A stretch of DNA of 64,000 nt from Phycisphaerales bacterium (GTDB taxonomy: Bacteria > Planctomycetota > Phycisphaerae > Phycisphaerales > UBA1924), in assembly GCA_029260315.1 (NCBI GenBank), contig JAJDDM010000096.1:1-64000 (forward strand), given 5' to 3'. The notes under the pieces were generated by a model, which did not search any database, was not told where the DNA came from, and saw only the letters and a program-made list of their open reading frames with translations. This document shows positions 32,856-42,448 of this stretch, piece by piece (the stretch's first letter is position 1; each line of letters begins with the position of its first letter). Both the position numbers and the translations under genes were made by a program.

Positions 32856-33668
32856 CTATCTGCTGCCGTCCGGATCCCCCTCGCCACCCGGCTCGGGTTC
32901 GGTCGGCGGCGCGAACCTCTGCCACGCCGGGTCCGCGACGAAGGTCATCATGTGCTGCCACGGCAGGCCGTCGAACTGTTCTTGGAGCCGAAACCCGTTG
33001 GCTGTCAGCTCCCTGCGGATCTGGTCCTTGGACATCTTGTGCAGCGGCTTGATCGGGACCTTCGGGTCCTCTTCGCGGAACTCCAGGAGGACGAGCCGCC
33101 CGCCGGGCTTGAGCGATCGGCGGAGGGCCGCGAGCATCTGCTCGGGATGGCTGAACTCGTGGTAGACATCGACGAGCAGCGCCAGATCGACCGACGCGGG
33201 TTCGAGGCCGGGGGCGACCAGGGTGCCGAGCACGGGGCGGATGTTCGTCGCGCCCGCCTCCTTGGCCCGGTCCTCGAGCAAGTCGAGCATCTCTTGCTGG
33301 ATGTCGACGCCGATGACGACGCCGCTGTTACCGACCATCTCGGCGAGTTGGAGCGTGTAGAAGCCGTTGCCGCAGCCGACGTCGCAGACGGTCGTGCCCG
33401 GCTCGACGCGCAGTCGCTCGAGCATCAGCCTGGTGTCTTCTTCCCGCTCGCGAGACTCGCGGATGAGCCAGGGCGCACCGGCGTAGTGCATCGTCCGGAC
33501 GATCCGCCGGCCCATGTAGACCTCGGGTCCGGGCGGGATCGGCGTCGCGGCGGCGGGCGCATCCTCCTTCGGTGCGGCCCCCTCGTTGTCTTGTGCGCAC
33601 GCGCAAGACGACGCGAGCAGCAGCACAATCGACCAGGGAATCACGAACCATCGCATCGAGGCGGGCAT
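32856..33668 (-). CDS. Exported class I SAM methyltransferase-like protein
   Basis: A 270-residue protein starting at the ATG at 33668 (GGAGG upstream). Residues 1-24 form a signal peptide or lipoprotein-like leader (MRWFVIPWSIVLLLASSCACA). From about 70 it is an ordinary Rossmann methyltransferase: motif I is VCDVGCGNGFYTLQLAEM (about 94-111), then VIGVDIQQEMLDLL, LLVDVYHEFSHPEQML and GGRLVLLEFREEDP. The signal peptide is odd because SAM is cytoplasmic. Either the leader is a membrane anchor with the enzyme on the cytoplasmic side, or the domain has another role outside. Similar leader-carrying methyltransferases exist in planctomycete and proteobacterial genomes, as far as I recall. The substrate is unknown. 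Confidence 0.8.
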   Translation of the reverse strand: MPASMRWFVIPWSIVLLLASSCACAQDNEGAAPKEDAPAAATPIPPGPEVYMGRRIVRTMHYAGAPWLIRESREREEDTRLMLERLRVEPGTTVCDVGCGNGFYTLQLAEMVGNSGVVIGVDIQQEMLDLLEDRAKEAGATNIRPVLGTLVAPGLEPASVDLALLVDVYHEFSHPEQMLAALRRSLKPGGRLVLLEFREEDPKVPIKPLHKMSKDQIRRELTANGFRLQEQFDGLPWQHMMTFVADPAWQRFAPPTEPEPGGEGDPDGSR

Positions 33669-33705
33669 GGCGCGTCCTCCATGGGTCGCGGCGGCTGCCG
33701 ATCAA

Positions 33706-33779
33706 TCAGGGCGAGAGGACTCGAACCTCCGACCTCGTGGCCCCAAACCACGCGCTCTACCAAGCTGAGCTACGCCCTG
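33706..33779 (-). tRNA. tRNA-Pro (anticodon TGG)
   Basis: A minus-strand cloverleaf of 74 nt. Acceptor arms CAGGGCG and CGCCCTG pair perfectly with discriminator A. The D-arm is GCTCAGCTTGGTAGAGC, the anticodon stem CGTGG/CCACG encloses the loop TTTGGGG with anticodon TGG, and the T-arm contains GGTTCGAGTCC. The CCA end is not encoded. Confidence 0.95.
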
Positions 33780-33837
33780 GACGAGAGCATCGTATCGGCA
33801 TGACGCGGGCGATTCGACCGGCAATCCCGCCAAAGAA

Positions 33838-33863
33838 GATCGCGGGCCCGAGGGCCCGCGATC
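33838..33863 (-). terminator. Intrinsic terminator of the pseudopilin operon
   Basis: A perfect 11-bp GC-rich stem (GATCGCGGGCC with its complement) has a CGAG loop. In the minus-strand direction it is followed by TCTTCTTT. It lies 29 bp after the stop of the giant GspK-like gene and before tRNA-Pro, so it should end the long secretion operon. Confidence 0.85.
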
Positions 33864-33892
33864 GAGGACTCTACGAAGATTCCGCCCTTCGC

Positions 33893-36800
33893 TTAGAGCG
33901 GAACCTCCTTGAACAGCAGGATCTCGGGCTTGTCGCCCTTGGCCTTCACGTTCGAGCGATCCACCACCATCACAAACCGGCGCTGGATCGTCGGCAGCAT
34001 CGGATCGTCCGCGGCCAGCCCCCGCACGTCCGACTCCTGGTACCCGTGCAGCAGGAACCACACGGCGTACAGATCGCTGCGGACGCTCGCGGTGTTGATC
34101 ACGCTGTTGATGATCGCCAGGCGCTCGTCGAATTCGTCGTCGATGCGATCGTCCTCGGCGATTGTGTTCGCCGGCAGGTCGTCGCCGTAATCCGGCGGGC
34201 GGAGCACGAACGAGTTGCCGACCACGGGCCGCTCATCGCCCGGATCGAAGAGCACCGGCGATTGCAGCGTGAGCTCCACGCGCCCATCCGCGAAAAAACG
34301 CGAGCTGTCCACGTTGTACGTCCTGCCCGCGTTTGTGCCCGCACCGTAGAACGTGATCGTGCTCCCGTTGTAGTCGACGCCCGGCGCGAAGCCGCCGCTG
34401 GCGATGAGCAACGCGGCATCGGTGTCAGGATCAAAGACCGACACGGTCCCCTGGATCGCGCGATGGAGCACGAACACGTCGCCCTCGCTCGGCGTGGGCT
34501 GCGGCCCGGGCGGGAAGATATAACGGATCTCCCGGGCCGTACGCCGCTGCGGATCGTTGCCGGTGTAGTCCGAGACGTGGAAGCTCCGCCCGAGCAGGTC
34601 CGGATCGTCGGTCGCGATGAACGTGAGCGTCCAGTTGAGGTACCCGGCAGTCGGATCGTCCGGCTGCCCGTCGCCGTCGCGATCCTCCAGATGGTCGCGA
34701 TCATCGAGACCGAGGTCGCCGAGGATGACGCCCGGCCCACTGACCTCGCGGACCGATCCGACGTGCCGCCCGTAGCGGACGGTCTCGACGCCCTCGACCG
34801 CCTCGAACGTCTCGCCGTCGAAGCCCAGGCGATCGATGTTGTGGTTGCGGATGGCGTTGAAGATGGGCGTCGGGCGCCCGTTCCCGTTTGCCAGACCCAG
34901 GCTGTGCATGAGCGCCAGCTCGCCGACCGACCGCATGCCGCGCTGCTCGGGAAGGCCGCTCACGAGGGTGACGTTCTGCCTGGGCGTGTCCTGTGTGTTG
35001 AACTCGTCGGCGTCGGGCTCGGCGAAGTCGATCATCAGCCCGGTGAACGGGATGACCCCGCCGGGGTCGCGGAAGTGCAGCGCGATCTTGTCGCGATAGG
35101 CCTGCACGGTGCTCGCGATATCGCTGGAGCGATCGTGGTTGAGCTCCTCGCCCCACCAGTCGATCCGCGAGGGGCTGAGCATCGGCAGCGCCCGCAGGAC
35201 GGTGCGCGTGGCGGTGTTAAGATTCACCGCGCCCGCGACCGTGCCGTCCAGCGCGTTGGGCCCGACCGCCGGGTCGCCGAAGAGCGTGCGGACACGCTCG
35301 AGCAGCACGATCGCCGGGGGCAGACGCATGCCGAAGGCGATGTCGCCCTTGGTCGGATCAAACCGGTCGATCACGGTTCCCGGATCGGCGTCGATGAATG
35401 GGACAAAGTCGTCGAGCACGATGTGGCCCTTGTCCAACGGCGATCGCCCGATGAGCGGGTCGCTCGGATCGCGGACCGGCCGCCTGCTGCCCGGAGCGCC
35501 GAACTCATTCGTCGCGCCGCTGGTGGCGAGGTCGGCCTGCTTGTCGATCGCGCCGACCCCGGCGTAGATATCGTCGTCGAACGCGCCGTTGCCATCCTCG
35601 TCCGTGCGGTTGTCGAAGCCGAGCACCCGCGCGAGCATCTCGCTCAGGGTGGTCCACTGCGGGTTGGCGCCGCCGTTGGCCAGGTCCGGGTCGTAGACCG
35701 CGCCAACGCCGACGGGCAGCAGGAAATCGCCGGGGCGCAGCGAATCGCGGTCGATATTCTGTGCGAGTTCGAGGGCGAGATCCTCGACGCTGAGGCCGCC
35801 GAGGAATGCGAGGTTTCTCCCGCCGTTGGCAAGATCACGCCCGGTGTCGTCCTTCTCGAGGATGGGCAGACCCGTGGTCGTGGCGCGGTAGAGGTCGCTC
35901 TGATCGACCGACGCGCACCCGGGCGGGACGCCCTCGTCAAGGAAGTCGTAGTCATTGCCGAGCACGCGCACGAGCGTCTCGAAGCCCGTTCGGCAGAGCT
36001 GGCCGGTGCTCTGATCGAAACGCCGGACGAACGCGAGAGGCTTGCGGACGTTGCCGACCTGATAGTCTCCCTCGGGATCGTAGAGGTGCTGGTCGAGGTT
36101 GCTGCGGTCATCGACGTCGGGGAATCCTTGCCAGCCGCGCCGGCGACCGTTGATCCCCTGGTCGGCGCCCTCGAAATCCACCGTGTTCCAGTCGACGCCC
36201 TGCGTTCCGCCCCAGTTCCGCCAGCGGTGCTTCGCCTCCAGTGCGTACCACGGCACCCGCAGCGGCATCGCCTCGCCATTGGGCGCCTCGTCCTGCGGCC
36301 TGCTCACCGTTGCGTACGAGACCAACGCCAGTCCATCGAAGGTCTCCATGGAGTTGACGTCGCCCGAGTCCTCACCATTCCATGTAAAGGCATTATCGAT
36401 CTCCTCGAAGTCCGGCGAGAACGGGTCGTTGAGCCGCCGATCGAGGACGGCGAACCATGGGTTGGCGCTCCCGCCCCCTCCCATGCCGCCCCCGCCGCCG
36501 GTTCTCTGGTCGACGTCGATGTGCATGCGATCGACGAGCAGATCGTTCTCGAGGAGATTGGTGGCGTCGCCGGAGCCGCCAAACTCATCGACGGGCTTGA
36601 GCAACGTATCCGGCCGCGACTGGCTGATCGCGATGGAGTTCTGCCGCATCACGCGCCACAGGCGCAGCTCATACGGGATCTCATCGCCGAGGATCTGGCC
36701 CTCGGGCGCTCGCATCAACTCCTCGAAGCGCAGCATGGTCGAGTCGTCGGTCCCCTCGATCTGCGCGCCCGGATACCGGGCCTTGGGGAAGGGCGCGAAC

Positions 36801-39800
36801 GTCATATCGAAGCCCTGGGGGATCGGATCGAGGATCACCACGTTCGATCTGTCCTCGCCGAGCCGCGCGTCGTCGTTGCCGGGCGCGGGGTCCGGCGCGC
36901 CGAACTGCGTCTCCAGGATGGCCCCGATCTGCGTGATGTCCTTCCTCGTCGCGTCATAAGAGCCCTGTAGCCGGTGCTCGAGGCGATCCTCGATGAACCA
37001 CAGCGGCTGGCTCGGGATGACAAACACCTTGGACTCGCCCGGGCGGATCACGATCCCCGGGTTGGACCACAGCTCGTTGGCCTGGCGCCCGCTGTCGCCC
37101 GGCCCGCCCCCGATGCGGCTGTCCGGGTCGCCCAGGCACTCCTGGCGTGAATAGTCGTAGCAATCCAGGGGCACGCCCGCGAGCGGGAAGTGATTGCCGT
37201 TGAGCTCGAGATAGTACAGCCCGTCGCGGTCATCCGGATCGCGCGGATCGCCGACGTACCGCCCGATCTTGACCGGCTCGTCGAACGGGTTGGTTAGTTG
37301 GACCGCGATCACCCAGAACAGGAAGTCGGGGTTGCGGCTGCGGGTCGAGAAGTTGATCGTGACAACGTTGTCCACGGACGGTGGATTGGCGTTGATGTCA
37401 TCGATGTCGTCATCGCCGGCATCGAGATTGGGGTTGCCGCTCCTCACGGTCGGCGGCGTGTCGTGGTACGCGAACATCGTCGAGACCTCGGTGATGAACG
37501 GCTGTGCCTCGATGCCGAACACGTTGACCGCCGCAGCCTCGGGCTGCTCGTTCGTCCGCCCGGCGCTGTTGGCCAGTCGCGCTTCGGGATCGGCAGGTGA
37601 GTTCTCTCCGCCGCGGTCGCCGTCGCCGTTGCGATCGCGGTTGAGATCGAGCTTCATGCCCACGATCCGCCGACCCGCGTCCTCGGCATCCGGCGCACTC
37701 GCCCAAAAAGCCCAGGCGTTGCTCCGCTGATCCGGCTGACGCTCCTCGTCGAGGTCCAGCCTGTCGAACTCCTGCTCATCGATCAGCAGCGTCGCCGCCG
37801 TCGGGATGTCGTCGGCGTCCATCGCGTCGATCAGGTTCAGCGCCATGTGCGCGCTGGTCCGCAGCGCGAACTCCGCGCCGCGATATCCGTAATGCAGCGT
37901 GCTCGCGCCGAGCGAACTCGCCCCGCCGCCGATGCCGCCCGTCGGCCAGGAACCGATAACACCCGAATACGGCAGCAGCGCATCGGCGTACAGCTCGAAC
38001 ACCGCCTTGGGGTTGTCCAGCAGCGGCACGAACACCAGCCCGTTCTGATCGAAGTACCCGGCGCTGCCGCTACCCCAGCTCGCTCGCTCGAGGATGGTCA
38101 TGTCGTTGATGTGCGTGCGCAGCTCGCTGCCGGCGGGCACGAATACCCCGCGCTGGTCGTTATTGAACGCAAAGCGTTGCAAGTCAGTCGCCTGCTCCTC
38201 GGTCAGGTGGCGCAGGCTCAGCGGATCGTCCGCGGGGATGAATGGCTCATTCACCGGGATCCATGGCCGCCCAACAATCGACGACTGCATCGGTCGCGCC
38301 CACGACGCCGTCGTGATCCGCCGGCGGGCATCGACCGCGGCCAGCAGCATCGCGTCGGCGTCGGTGATGCCGTCGGGCGAGCCATTGACGCCGCCCCCGC
38401 CGCCGATCCCGCCGCCGCTAGAGAGCGTGTCGAACGCGTCGTGGTCGCCCCGCTCGACGAGCAGCGACCGATTCAGACGAAGCGGATCGAGATTCAGCGT
38501 GAAGAAGTTCTCGAAGCTGCCGTTGTCGCCGTCATAGCGGCCACCAACAGCGGCCTCCAGATCGCTTGTCACCGCCGGGTCGTTCACGCCGTTGTAGGTC
38601 AGCAGCTCCGCCAGCGCGTCCAGCCCGAACGCGCCCGTCGTGATCAGCCGGCTGTTGCCCCGCCCGAGCGGGTCGGCATACGACGCCCCCACCCCGCCCG
38701 CGCTCCGCACCGCGAACTCGTGGGTCCGCCCGAGCGGCGAGTGACGCCACGCGATCGGCGAACTCGGAATGAGCCGCTCGCGACCGTCCTGATTCAGCCT
38801 CAGAACATCAAGCCCAAAGTCCGTGTTCACATACCGATACAGAAGATCGGGCTGATTGCCGGGATCGAGCTCAATCACCACGTCCTCCGGCGGCACCACC
38901 CCCAACAGCAACGCCGCCTGCATCGTGTCGTAACCTGCCTGTCCCACATGCTGGAGCAGGAACGATCCCGTCTGCGTGTTTGTCGGGTCGTACGCCGCGT
39001 AGTTCTCCGGCGAATCCACGTCGATCCCCCCGCTCTCCAGCCTCGGCGGCTCCAGCCCGCTGTACGCCCAGACCGTGTCCGCCCAGGCGTCCTCGAGGCT
39101 CAGGATCCGCGCGAGATGGATATCCGCCGGCGTGAAGCCCGCGGGCTCGGACCTGGTCGGCGGGGCCGCGCCGCTCTTGGCGACATTCACGTTCACCCGC
39201 CCGGAGAGATCCTCGGCGTGGGCCGCGACGAAGTAGCGGAACCTGCCGTCGTGCTCGAGGATCGGGATCGGATTGGCCGGGTCGGTCGCGTCGATCAGCT
39301 CGATCCAGCGGGAATCGACCATGCCGTCGCCGTCGGCGTCGGCGTACTGATAGAACAGGAACTCCGGCTCGCTCCAGCCACGATCCACGTCCGACATCGC
39401 GCGAAACGCCCCGCGCTGATTCACAAACCAGTGGTCCGGACGATTGAAGTCCGCTTCGGTCTGGTTATCCCAAAGCAACTGTTGATCGCCAGCGGTGTAG
39501 GGCTCGAAGATGTCGCCGAAGAGCGTCAGGTTGGAGCTGATGCTGCCGGCGACATCGCCGGTCGCCGACGGCGCATCGAACCTTGAAACTCGCTGGTTAC
39601 CAACAACGGGCGCGAGATTCCAGATATTCACCGCCCGCCCGTCGGGCGCGAAGTTCGACATCTGCAGGATATCGCGGTTGTAATACCACGCGAGCTGCGC
39701 CTCGGTCTGATTCACGTTCGGATGCACCGGCGGATCCGGCAGGTTGCCGTCGTCACGCTCGTTAGGCGGCAGGTGCTGATCCAGGTTGACCGCCTCTGGA

Positions 39801-40435
39801 CTGGCCAGGAACGGATCCGAACCGACGCGCCGATCGAAATCGATCGCGCCGCGGATCGCGCTCACAACGCCCGCACCCAGGATGGACACGTCATCGATCA
39901 GCAGCGGGTGCGTGCCGCTGGGGCGAAATCGCAAAAACTCGGTCCGCAGGTCATCCGGCGTCGCCCCGCCCAGATCGTCCACGAACGGATCCGGATTCGG
40001 GCTGTTCGACTCGTTCAGCAGCGGGTTGGAGCGATAGATCGGATCGCTGTAGGTGGCGTCCCACGCCTCGCGCCGCAGCGCCGTCGTCGGAAAGCCGTTC
40101 GCCATGCTCTCATAGCTCGGCGTCAGCGCGAGCGCGTCCTCCCCGATCACGCCCGCGAGATACTCGGCGACCTGCCTGGGCACGTCGCGGCTCTCGCTCT
40201 GGGTCTTGATCGCCCGCGCGGTCTGTCGATCGCCCTTGCCGATGCCGACGTACACCACCGCGAGCACCGTCATCAGCGCGAGCGTGCCGAGCACCAGGAT
40301 GAGCACCGAGCCGCGACTGCCGACGGCCCGCGAGCCGATGGTCGTGCCCGCGAGGGCGCGGGTCAGCCTGCCGCGCGAGATCGCTCTCGCCGAGAGCCTC
40401 GCGAGGCGGGACAGTGATTTCTGGACGGACCGCAT
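33893..40435 (-). CDS. Giant GspK/PilX-like minor pseudopilin (2180 residues)
   Basis: The start ATG at 40435 has a perfect AGGAGG eight bases upstream. Residues about 38-65 (SRGSVLILVLGTLALMTVLAVVYVGIGK) are a prepilin-like hydrophobic helix after a long basic leader. The sequence then reads like GspK: early DRQTARAIKTQSESRDVPRQVAEYL, ADGDGMVDSRW, and near residue 1770 VAGAVNLNTATRTVLRALPML, the NLNTA hairpin of type II secretion K proteins that marks their helix-hairpin domain. Typical GspK is about 300-350 residues; here the same ends enclose more than 1500 extra residues rich in Asp, Gly and Pro, with DxDGDGxxD loops. GspK caps the pseudopilus tip in relatives. It is the last gene of the operon, before a strong terminator. 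No frameshift is visible. Confidence 0.75.
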   Translation of the reverse strand: MRSVQKSLSRLARLSARAISRGRLTRALAGTTIGSRAVGSRGSVLILVLGTLALMTVLAVVYVGIGKGDRQTARAIKTQSESRDVPRQVAEYLAGVIGEDALALTPSYESMANGFPTTALRREAWDATYSDPIYRSNPLLNESNSPNPDPFVDDLGGATPDDLRTEFLRFRPSGTHPLLIDDVSILGAGVVSAIRGAIDFDRRVGSDPFLASPEAVNLDQHLPPNERDDGNLPDPPVHPNVNQTEAQLAWYYNRDILQMSNFAPDGRAVNIWNLAPVVGNQRVSRFDAPSATGDVAGSISSNLTLFGDIFEPYTAGDQQLLWDNQTEADFNRPDHWFVNQRGAFRAMSDVDRGWSEPEFLFYQYADADGDGMVDSRWIELIDATDPANPIPILEHDGRFRYFVAAHAEDLSGRVNVNVAKSGAAPPTRSEPAGFTPADIHLARILSLEDAWADTVWAYSGLEPPRLESGGIDVDSPENYAAYDPTNTQTGSFLLQHVGQAGYDTMQAALLLGVVPPEDVVIELDPGNQPDLLYRYVNTDFGLDVLRLNQDGRERLIPSSPIAWRHSPLGRTHEFAVRSAGGVGASYADPLGRGNSRLITTGAFGLDALAELLTYNGVNDPAVTSDLEAAVGGRYDGDNGSFENFFTLNLDPLRLNRSLLVERGDHDAFDTLSSGGGIGGGGGVNGSPDGITDADAMLLAAVDARRRITTASWARPMQSSIVGRPWIPVNEPFIPADDPLSLRHLTEEQATDLQRFAFNNDQRGVFVPAGSELRTHINDMTILERASWGSGSAGYFDQNGLVFVPLLDNPKAVFELYADALLPYSGVIGSWPTGGIGGGASSLGASTLHYGYRGAEFALRTSAHMALNLIDAMDADDIPTAATLLIDEQEFDRLDLDEERQPDQRSNAWAFWASAPDAEDAGRRIVGMKLDLNRDRNGDGDRGGENSPADPEARLANSAGRTNEQPEAAAVNVFGIEAQPFITEVSTMFAYHDTPPTVRSGNPNLDAGDDDIDDINANPPSVDNVVTINFSTRSRNPDFLFWVIAVQLTNPFDEPVKIGRYVGDPRDPDDRDGLYYLELNGNHFPLAGVPLDCYDYSRQECLGDPDSRIGGGPGDSGRQANELWSNPGIVIRPGESKVFVIPSQPLWFIEDRLEHRLQGSYDATRKDITQIGAILETQFGAPDPAPGNDDARLGEDRSNVVILDPIPQGFDMTFAPFPKARYPGAQIEGTDDSTMLRFEELMRAPEGQILGDEIPYELRLWRVMRQNSIAISQSRPDTLLKPVDEFGGSGDATNLLENDLLVDRMHIDVDQRTGGGGGMGGGGSANPWFAVLDRRLNDPFSPDFEEIDNAFTWNGEDSGDVNSMETFDGLALVSYATVSRPQDEAPNGEAMPLRVPWYALEAKHRWRNWGGTQGVDWNTVDFEGADQGINGRRRGWQGFPDVDDRSNLDQHLYDPEGDYQVGNVRKPLAFVRRFDQSTGQLCRTGFETLVRVLGNDYDFLDEGVPPGCASVDQSDLYRATTTGLPILEKDDTGRDLANGGRNLAFLGGLSVEDLALELAQNIDRDSLRPGDFLLPVGVGAVYDPDLANGGANPQWTTLSEMLARVLGFDNRTDEDGNGAFDDDIYAGVGAIDKQADLATSGATNEFGAPGSRRPVRDPSDPLIGRSPLDKGHIVLDDFVPFIDADPGTVIDRFDPTKGDIAFGMRLPPAIVLLERVRTLFGDPAVGPNALDGTVAGAVNLNTATRTVLRALPMLSPSRIDWWGEELNHDRSSDIASTVQAYRDKIALHFRDPGGVIPFTGLMIDFAEPDADEFNTQDTPRQNVTLVSGLPEQRGMRSVGELALMHSLGLANGNGRPTPIFNAIRNHNIDRLGFDGETFEAVEGVETVRYGRHVGSVREVSGPGVILGDLGLDDRDHLEDRDGDGQPDDPTAGYLNWTLTFIATDDPDLLGRSFHVSDYTGNDPQRRTAREIRYIFPPGPQPTPSEGDVFVLHRAIQGTVSVFDPDTDAALLIASGGFAPGVDYNGSTITFYGAGTNAGRTYNVDSSRFFADGRVELTLQSPVLFDPGDERPVVGNSFVLRPPDYGDDLPANTIAEDDRIDDEFDERLAIINSVINTASVRSDLYAVWFLLHGYQESDVRGLAADDPMLPTIQRRFVMVVDRSNVKAKGDKPEILLFKEVPL

Positions 40436-40483
40436 GTGTCAGCCTCCTATGGAGGATGGAGCGCTCTCATCTGAGCGCGGGAT

Positions 40484-41482
40484 TCAGTTCTTGGATTCCA
40501 GCTCGATCACGAACTGGAAGGATTGCTCAATCGTCGGATCAGACTCATCGACCAGCGAGACGGTGATGCGCAGCATCGTCGGCCACGCCCAGGGCACAGA
40601 GGCCACCTGCGTCTCGCTCGCGTTCGGATCGGGGCGATAGGTCGGATCGTCCCAGCCGAAGTAGGAATACAGCGGGTTCAGGCGCGCCTCATCGGGAAAG
40701 TTTGCCGGCCGCGGCCCGTGGATCAGCGCATCGGAGACCTGGTGCGCCGATGGGTTCGATCGCTCGATCCGCACCCCCGTCAGCCGATCGAACGCCAGGG
40801 CCGGGCTATCAACCGGCGTGAAGTCCCCGTCGTCGTTCAGATCCGTTCGGCGGTACTCGTTGAACACCACGTCGTCGGCGAGTTCGTCGCCGTCAAGATC
40901 GATCGGCGTGTGCCCGCCGTACCAGATCAACTCGCCGTTGCGCGGGTCATCCGGATCGTTCGGCGGCTCGGTCAGGTACGTCTGCCCGAACGTCCACTCG
41001 ACCTGGAACTCCCCGACGCGCACCGCCAGGTTGCTCGCCGACAGCATCAACTGCTCGTTCAGCCGATCCGCCACCTCGAGATCCAGATTGAACTCGTTCG
41101 GATCCAGCACTCGCATCAGCTCCGGCGGCGTGGGCTCGACGTGCATCCGGATCGAGTACAGATCGCTCAGCTCGTCGATGTCGTCGCCCTGGCGCTGGCC
41201 CTGAGTCGCCGTCCCGCCGTCGGTCGGCAGGCCGTTGCGCATCCACGCGTGGATCCCGTTGAACAGCAGGTTCGCCGCGGCGCTGCTCGGGTTGCCCTCG
41301 ATCGTGGGAGCGTGCAGGAACGGCGTATAGCCCTTGGTTGGATAACCAGTCGGGGGCCGCAGATCATCCTCGGTCTCCAGCAAAAACGGCGGAACGGGCT
41401 CGATCACCACGCCCCGCCGGGCGTCGAGCGGCCGCGTCTCAGGAAACGCCGGCGGCAGGTAGTCGGGGCCGAGATCCGCACC
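40484..41482 (-). pseudogene. C-terminal half of the GspJ/PilW-like protein, after an in-frame TAG
   Basis: This frame directly continues the gene at 41483-42448. The codon after its TAG stop (GGT at 41482) opens the peptide GADLGPDYLPPAFPETRPLD and stays in frame to 40484 (332 codons). The content (DLYSIRMHVEPTPPELMRVLDPNE, LMLSASNLAVRVGEFQVEWTF, PTMLRITVSLVDESDPTIEQSFQFVIELE) is what PilW/GspJ-type C-terminal domains look like, ending in the usual strand about bond lengths of the pilin head. No good Shine-Dalgarno precedes the GTG/ATG candidates near 41410, so independent translation is doubtful. Either the gene is broken by one nonsense mutation, the stop is read through, or a base was misread. 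A re-initiating start at 41410 would give 308 residues. Confidence 0.65.
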
Positions 41483-42448
41483 CTAGTGCATCGTCATCAA
41501 CCGCTGGCGGATCTCTCGCAGGTCCGTCGTCGCGATGTCGAACATGTTCGACTGCTGCACCAGGAATCGCCCGCGGTCATACTCGCTCTGCTCGCGGAGC
41601 ATGTCCGTCGTGTCCGTCCCCTGCCCGAGGGCGTAGTTCACATGGCGGAAAATGCCCGAGAGCGCCGGCTGGAACGCGATCTGGCGGTCGCCGTCGCGCA
41701 GCAGTTCCATGTTCCTGCCGTTGCTTGTGTTGTCGAACGGCTCGAGAAACTCCGTCGGCAACGCCTGCTCGGCGCTGCGCGGCTGCGCCAGCACCGTCTG
41801 GTGACGCATCAGGATCCAGTCCTGCGCAAACTCGTTCGGCCCGTCGGGCTCGCCCAGCAGGCCGATGCTCACCTGGAGGCTCGTGCCCCCGAACCCGGGG
41901 CCGCCGCCGCCACCGCCCAGGCCCATCGCGTACTCGGGCACGAACAGTGTGTCGCCCGCCGCGAAGTGCGCGATCGCCCCGTGCCCGTAGTACACCCGCG
42001 CGACGTTGCCCTCGGCGACGAACCCCGGCGCCAGCGGCGCACGAGCCGTCGCGAAATCGCCCGTCCGGAAGAACATGATCTCATCGACGCGGCGCAGACG
42101 CGGGTTCGGATCGTCCGGGAACGCCGGCACACGCCAGGGCAAAAACGTCCCGCCCGGCCTCGGCCCATCGTCGGCGACCGCGTGCCGGATCACCATGTAC
42201 CCCTCGCGGCTGATATTCCGGAAGTCCTCGCGCAGACGCTGCTCGATCAGCGCGCCGGTTCGCGAGAACTCGCTCATCCGCCGGCCCGCCTCGATCGTCC
42301 CCCCCGCCGACGCGAACAGCGAGCTGATCGCCAGCACCAGCAGCAGGCCCGCCGCGATCGCCACCATGAGCTCCAGCAGCGTGAAGCCCAGTCGGCGATG
42401 CGGCGTGCGGATTCTCGTGCGACGCGGTTGTCGACGCGGTTGTCTCAT
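41483..42448 (-). CDS. GspJ/PilW-like pseudopilin, ends at an in-frame TAG
   Basis: A 321-residue protein as encoded. After a 19-residue basic leader it carries GFTLLELMVAIAAGLLLVLAI (about 21-41), a type IV prepilin peptidase site (G/F with Glu at +5) and N-terminal helix. The rest is a pilin head region with a glycine-rich loop (GLGGGGGGPGFGG, about 180-192). It stops at ...REIRQRLMTMH followed by TAG, while the same frame continues for 332 codons, so the intact protein would be about 650 residues. Its ATG overlaps the GspI stop (ATGA). It would be a minor pseudopilin of the tip complex. Confidence 0.8.
   Translation of the reverse strand: MRQPRRQPRRTRIRTPHRRLGFTLLELMVAIAAGLLLVLAISSLFASAGGTIEAGRRMSEFSRTGALIEQRLREDFRNISREGYMVIRHAVADDGPRPGGTFLPWRVPAFPDDPNPRLRRVDEIMFFRTGDFATARAPLAPGFVAEGNVARVYYGHGAIAHFAAGDTLFVPEYAMGLGGGGGGPGFGGTSLQVSIGLLGEPDGPNEFAQDWILMRHQTVLAQPRSAEQALPTEFLEPFDNTSNGRNMELLRDGDRQIAFQPALSGIFRHVNYALGQGTDTTDMLREQSEYDRGRFLVQQSNMFDIATTDLREIRQRLMTMH

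Noticed and set aside
41483-42448. TAG in the pseudopilin gene as pyrrolysine or a recoded genetic code
   Set aside because: Most genes here end in TGA or TAA, so a test is weak, but no pyl gene or recoding element is visible and one nonsense mutation explains the data.
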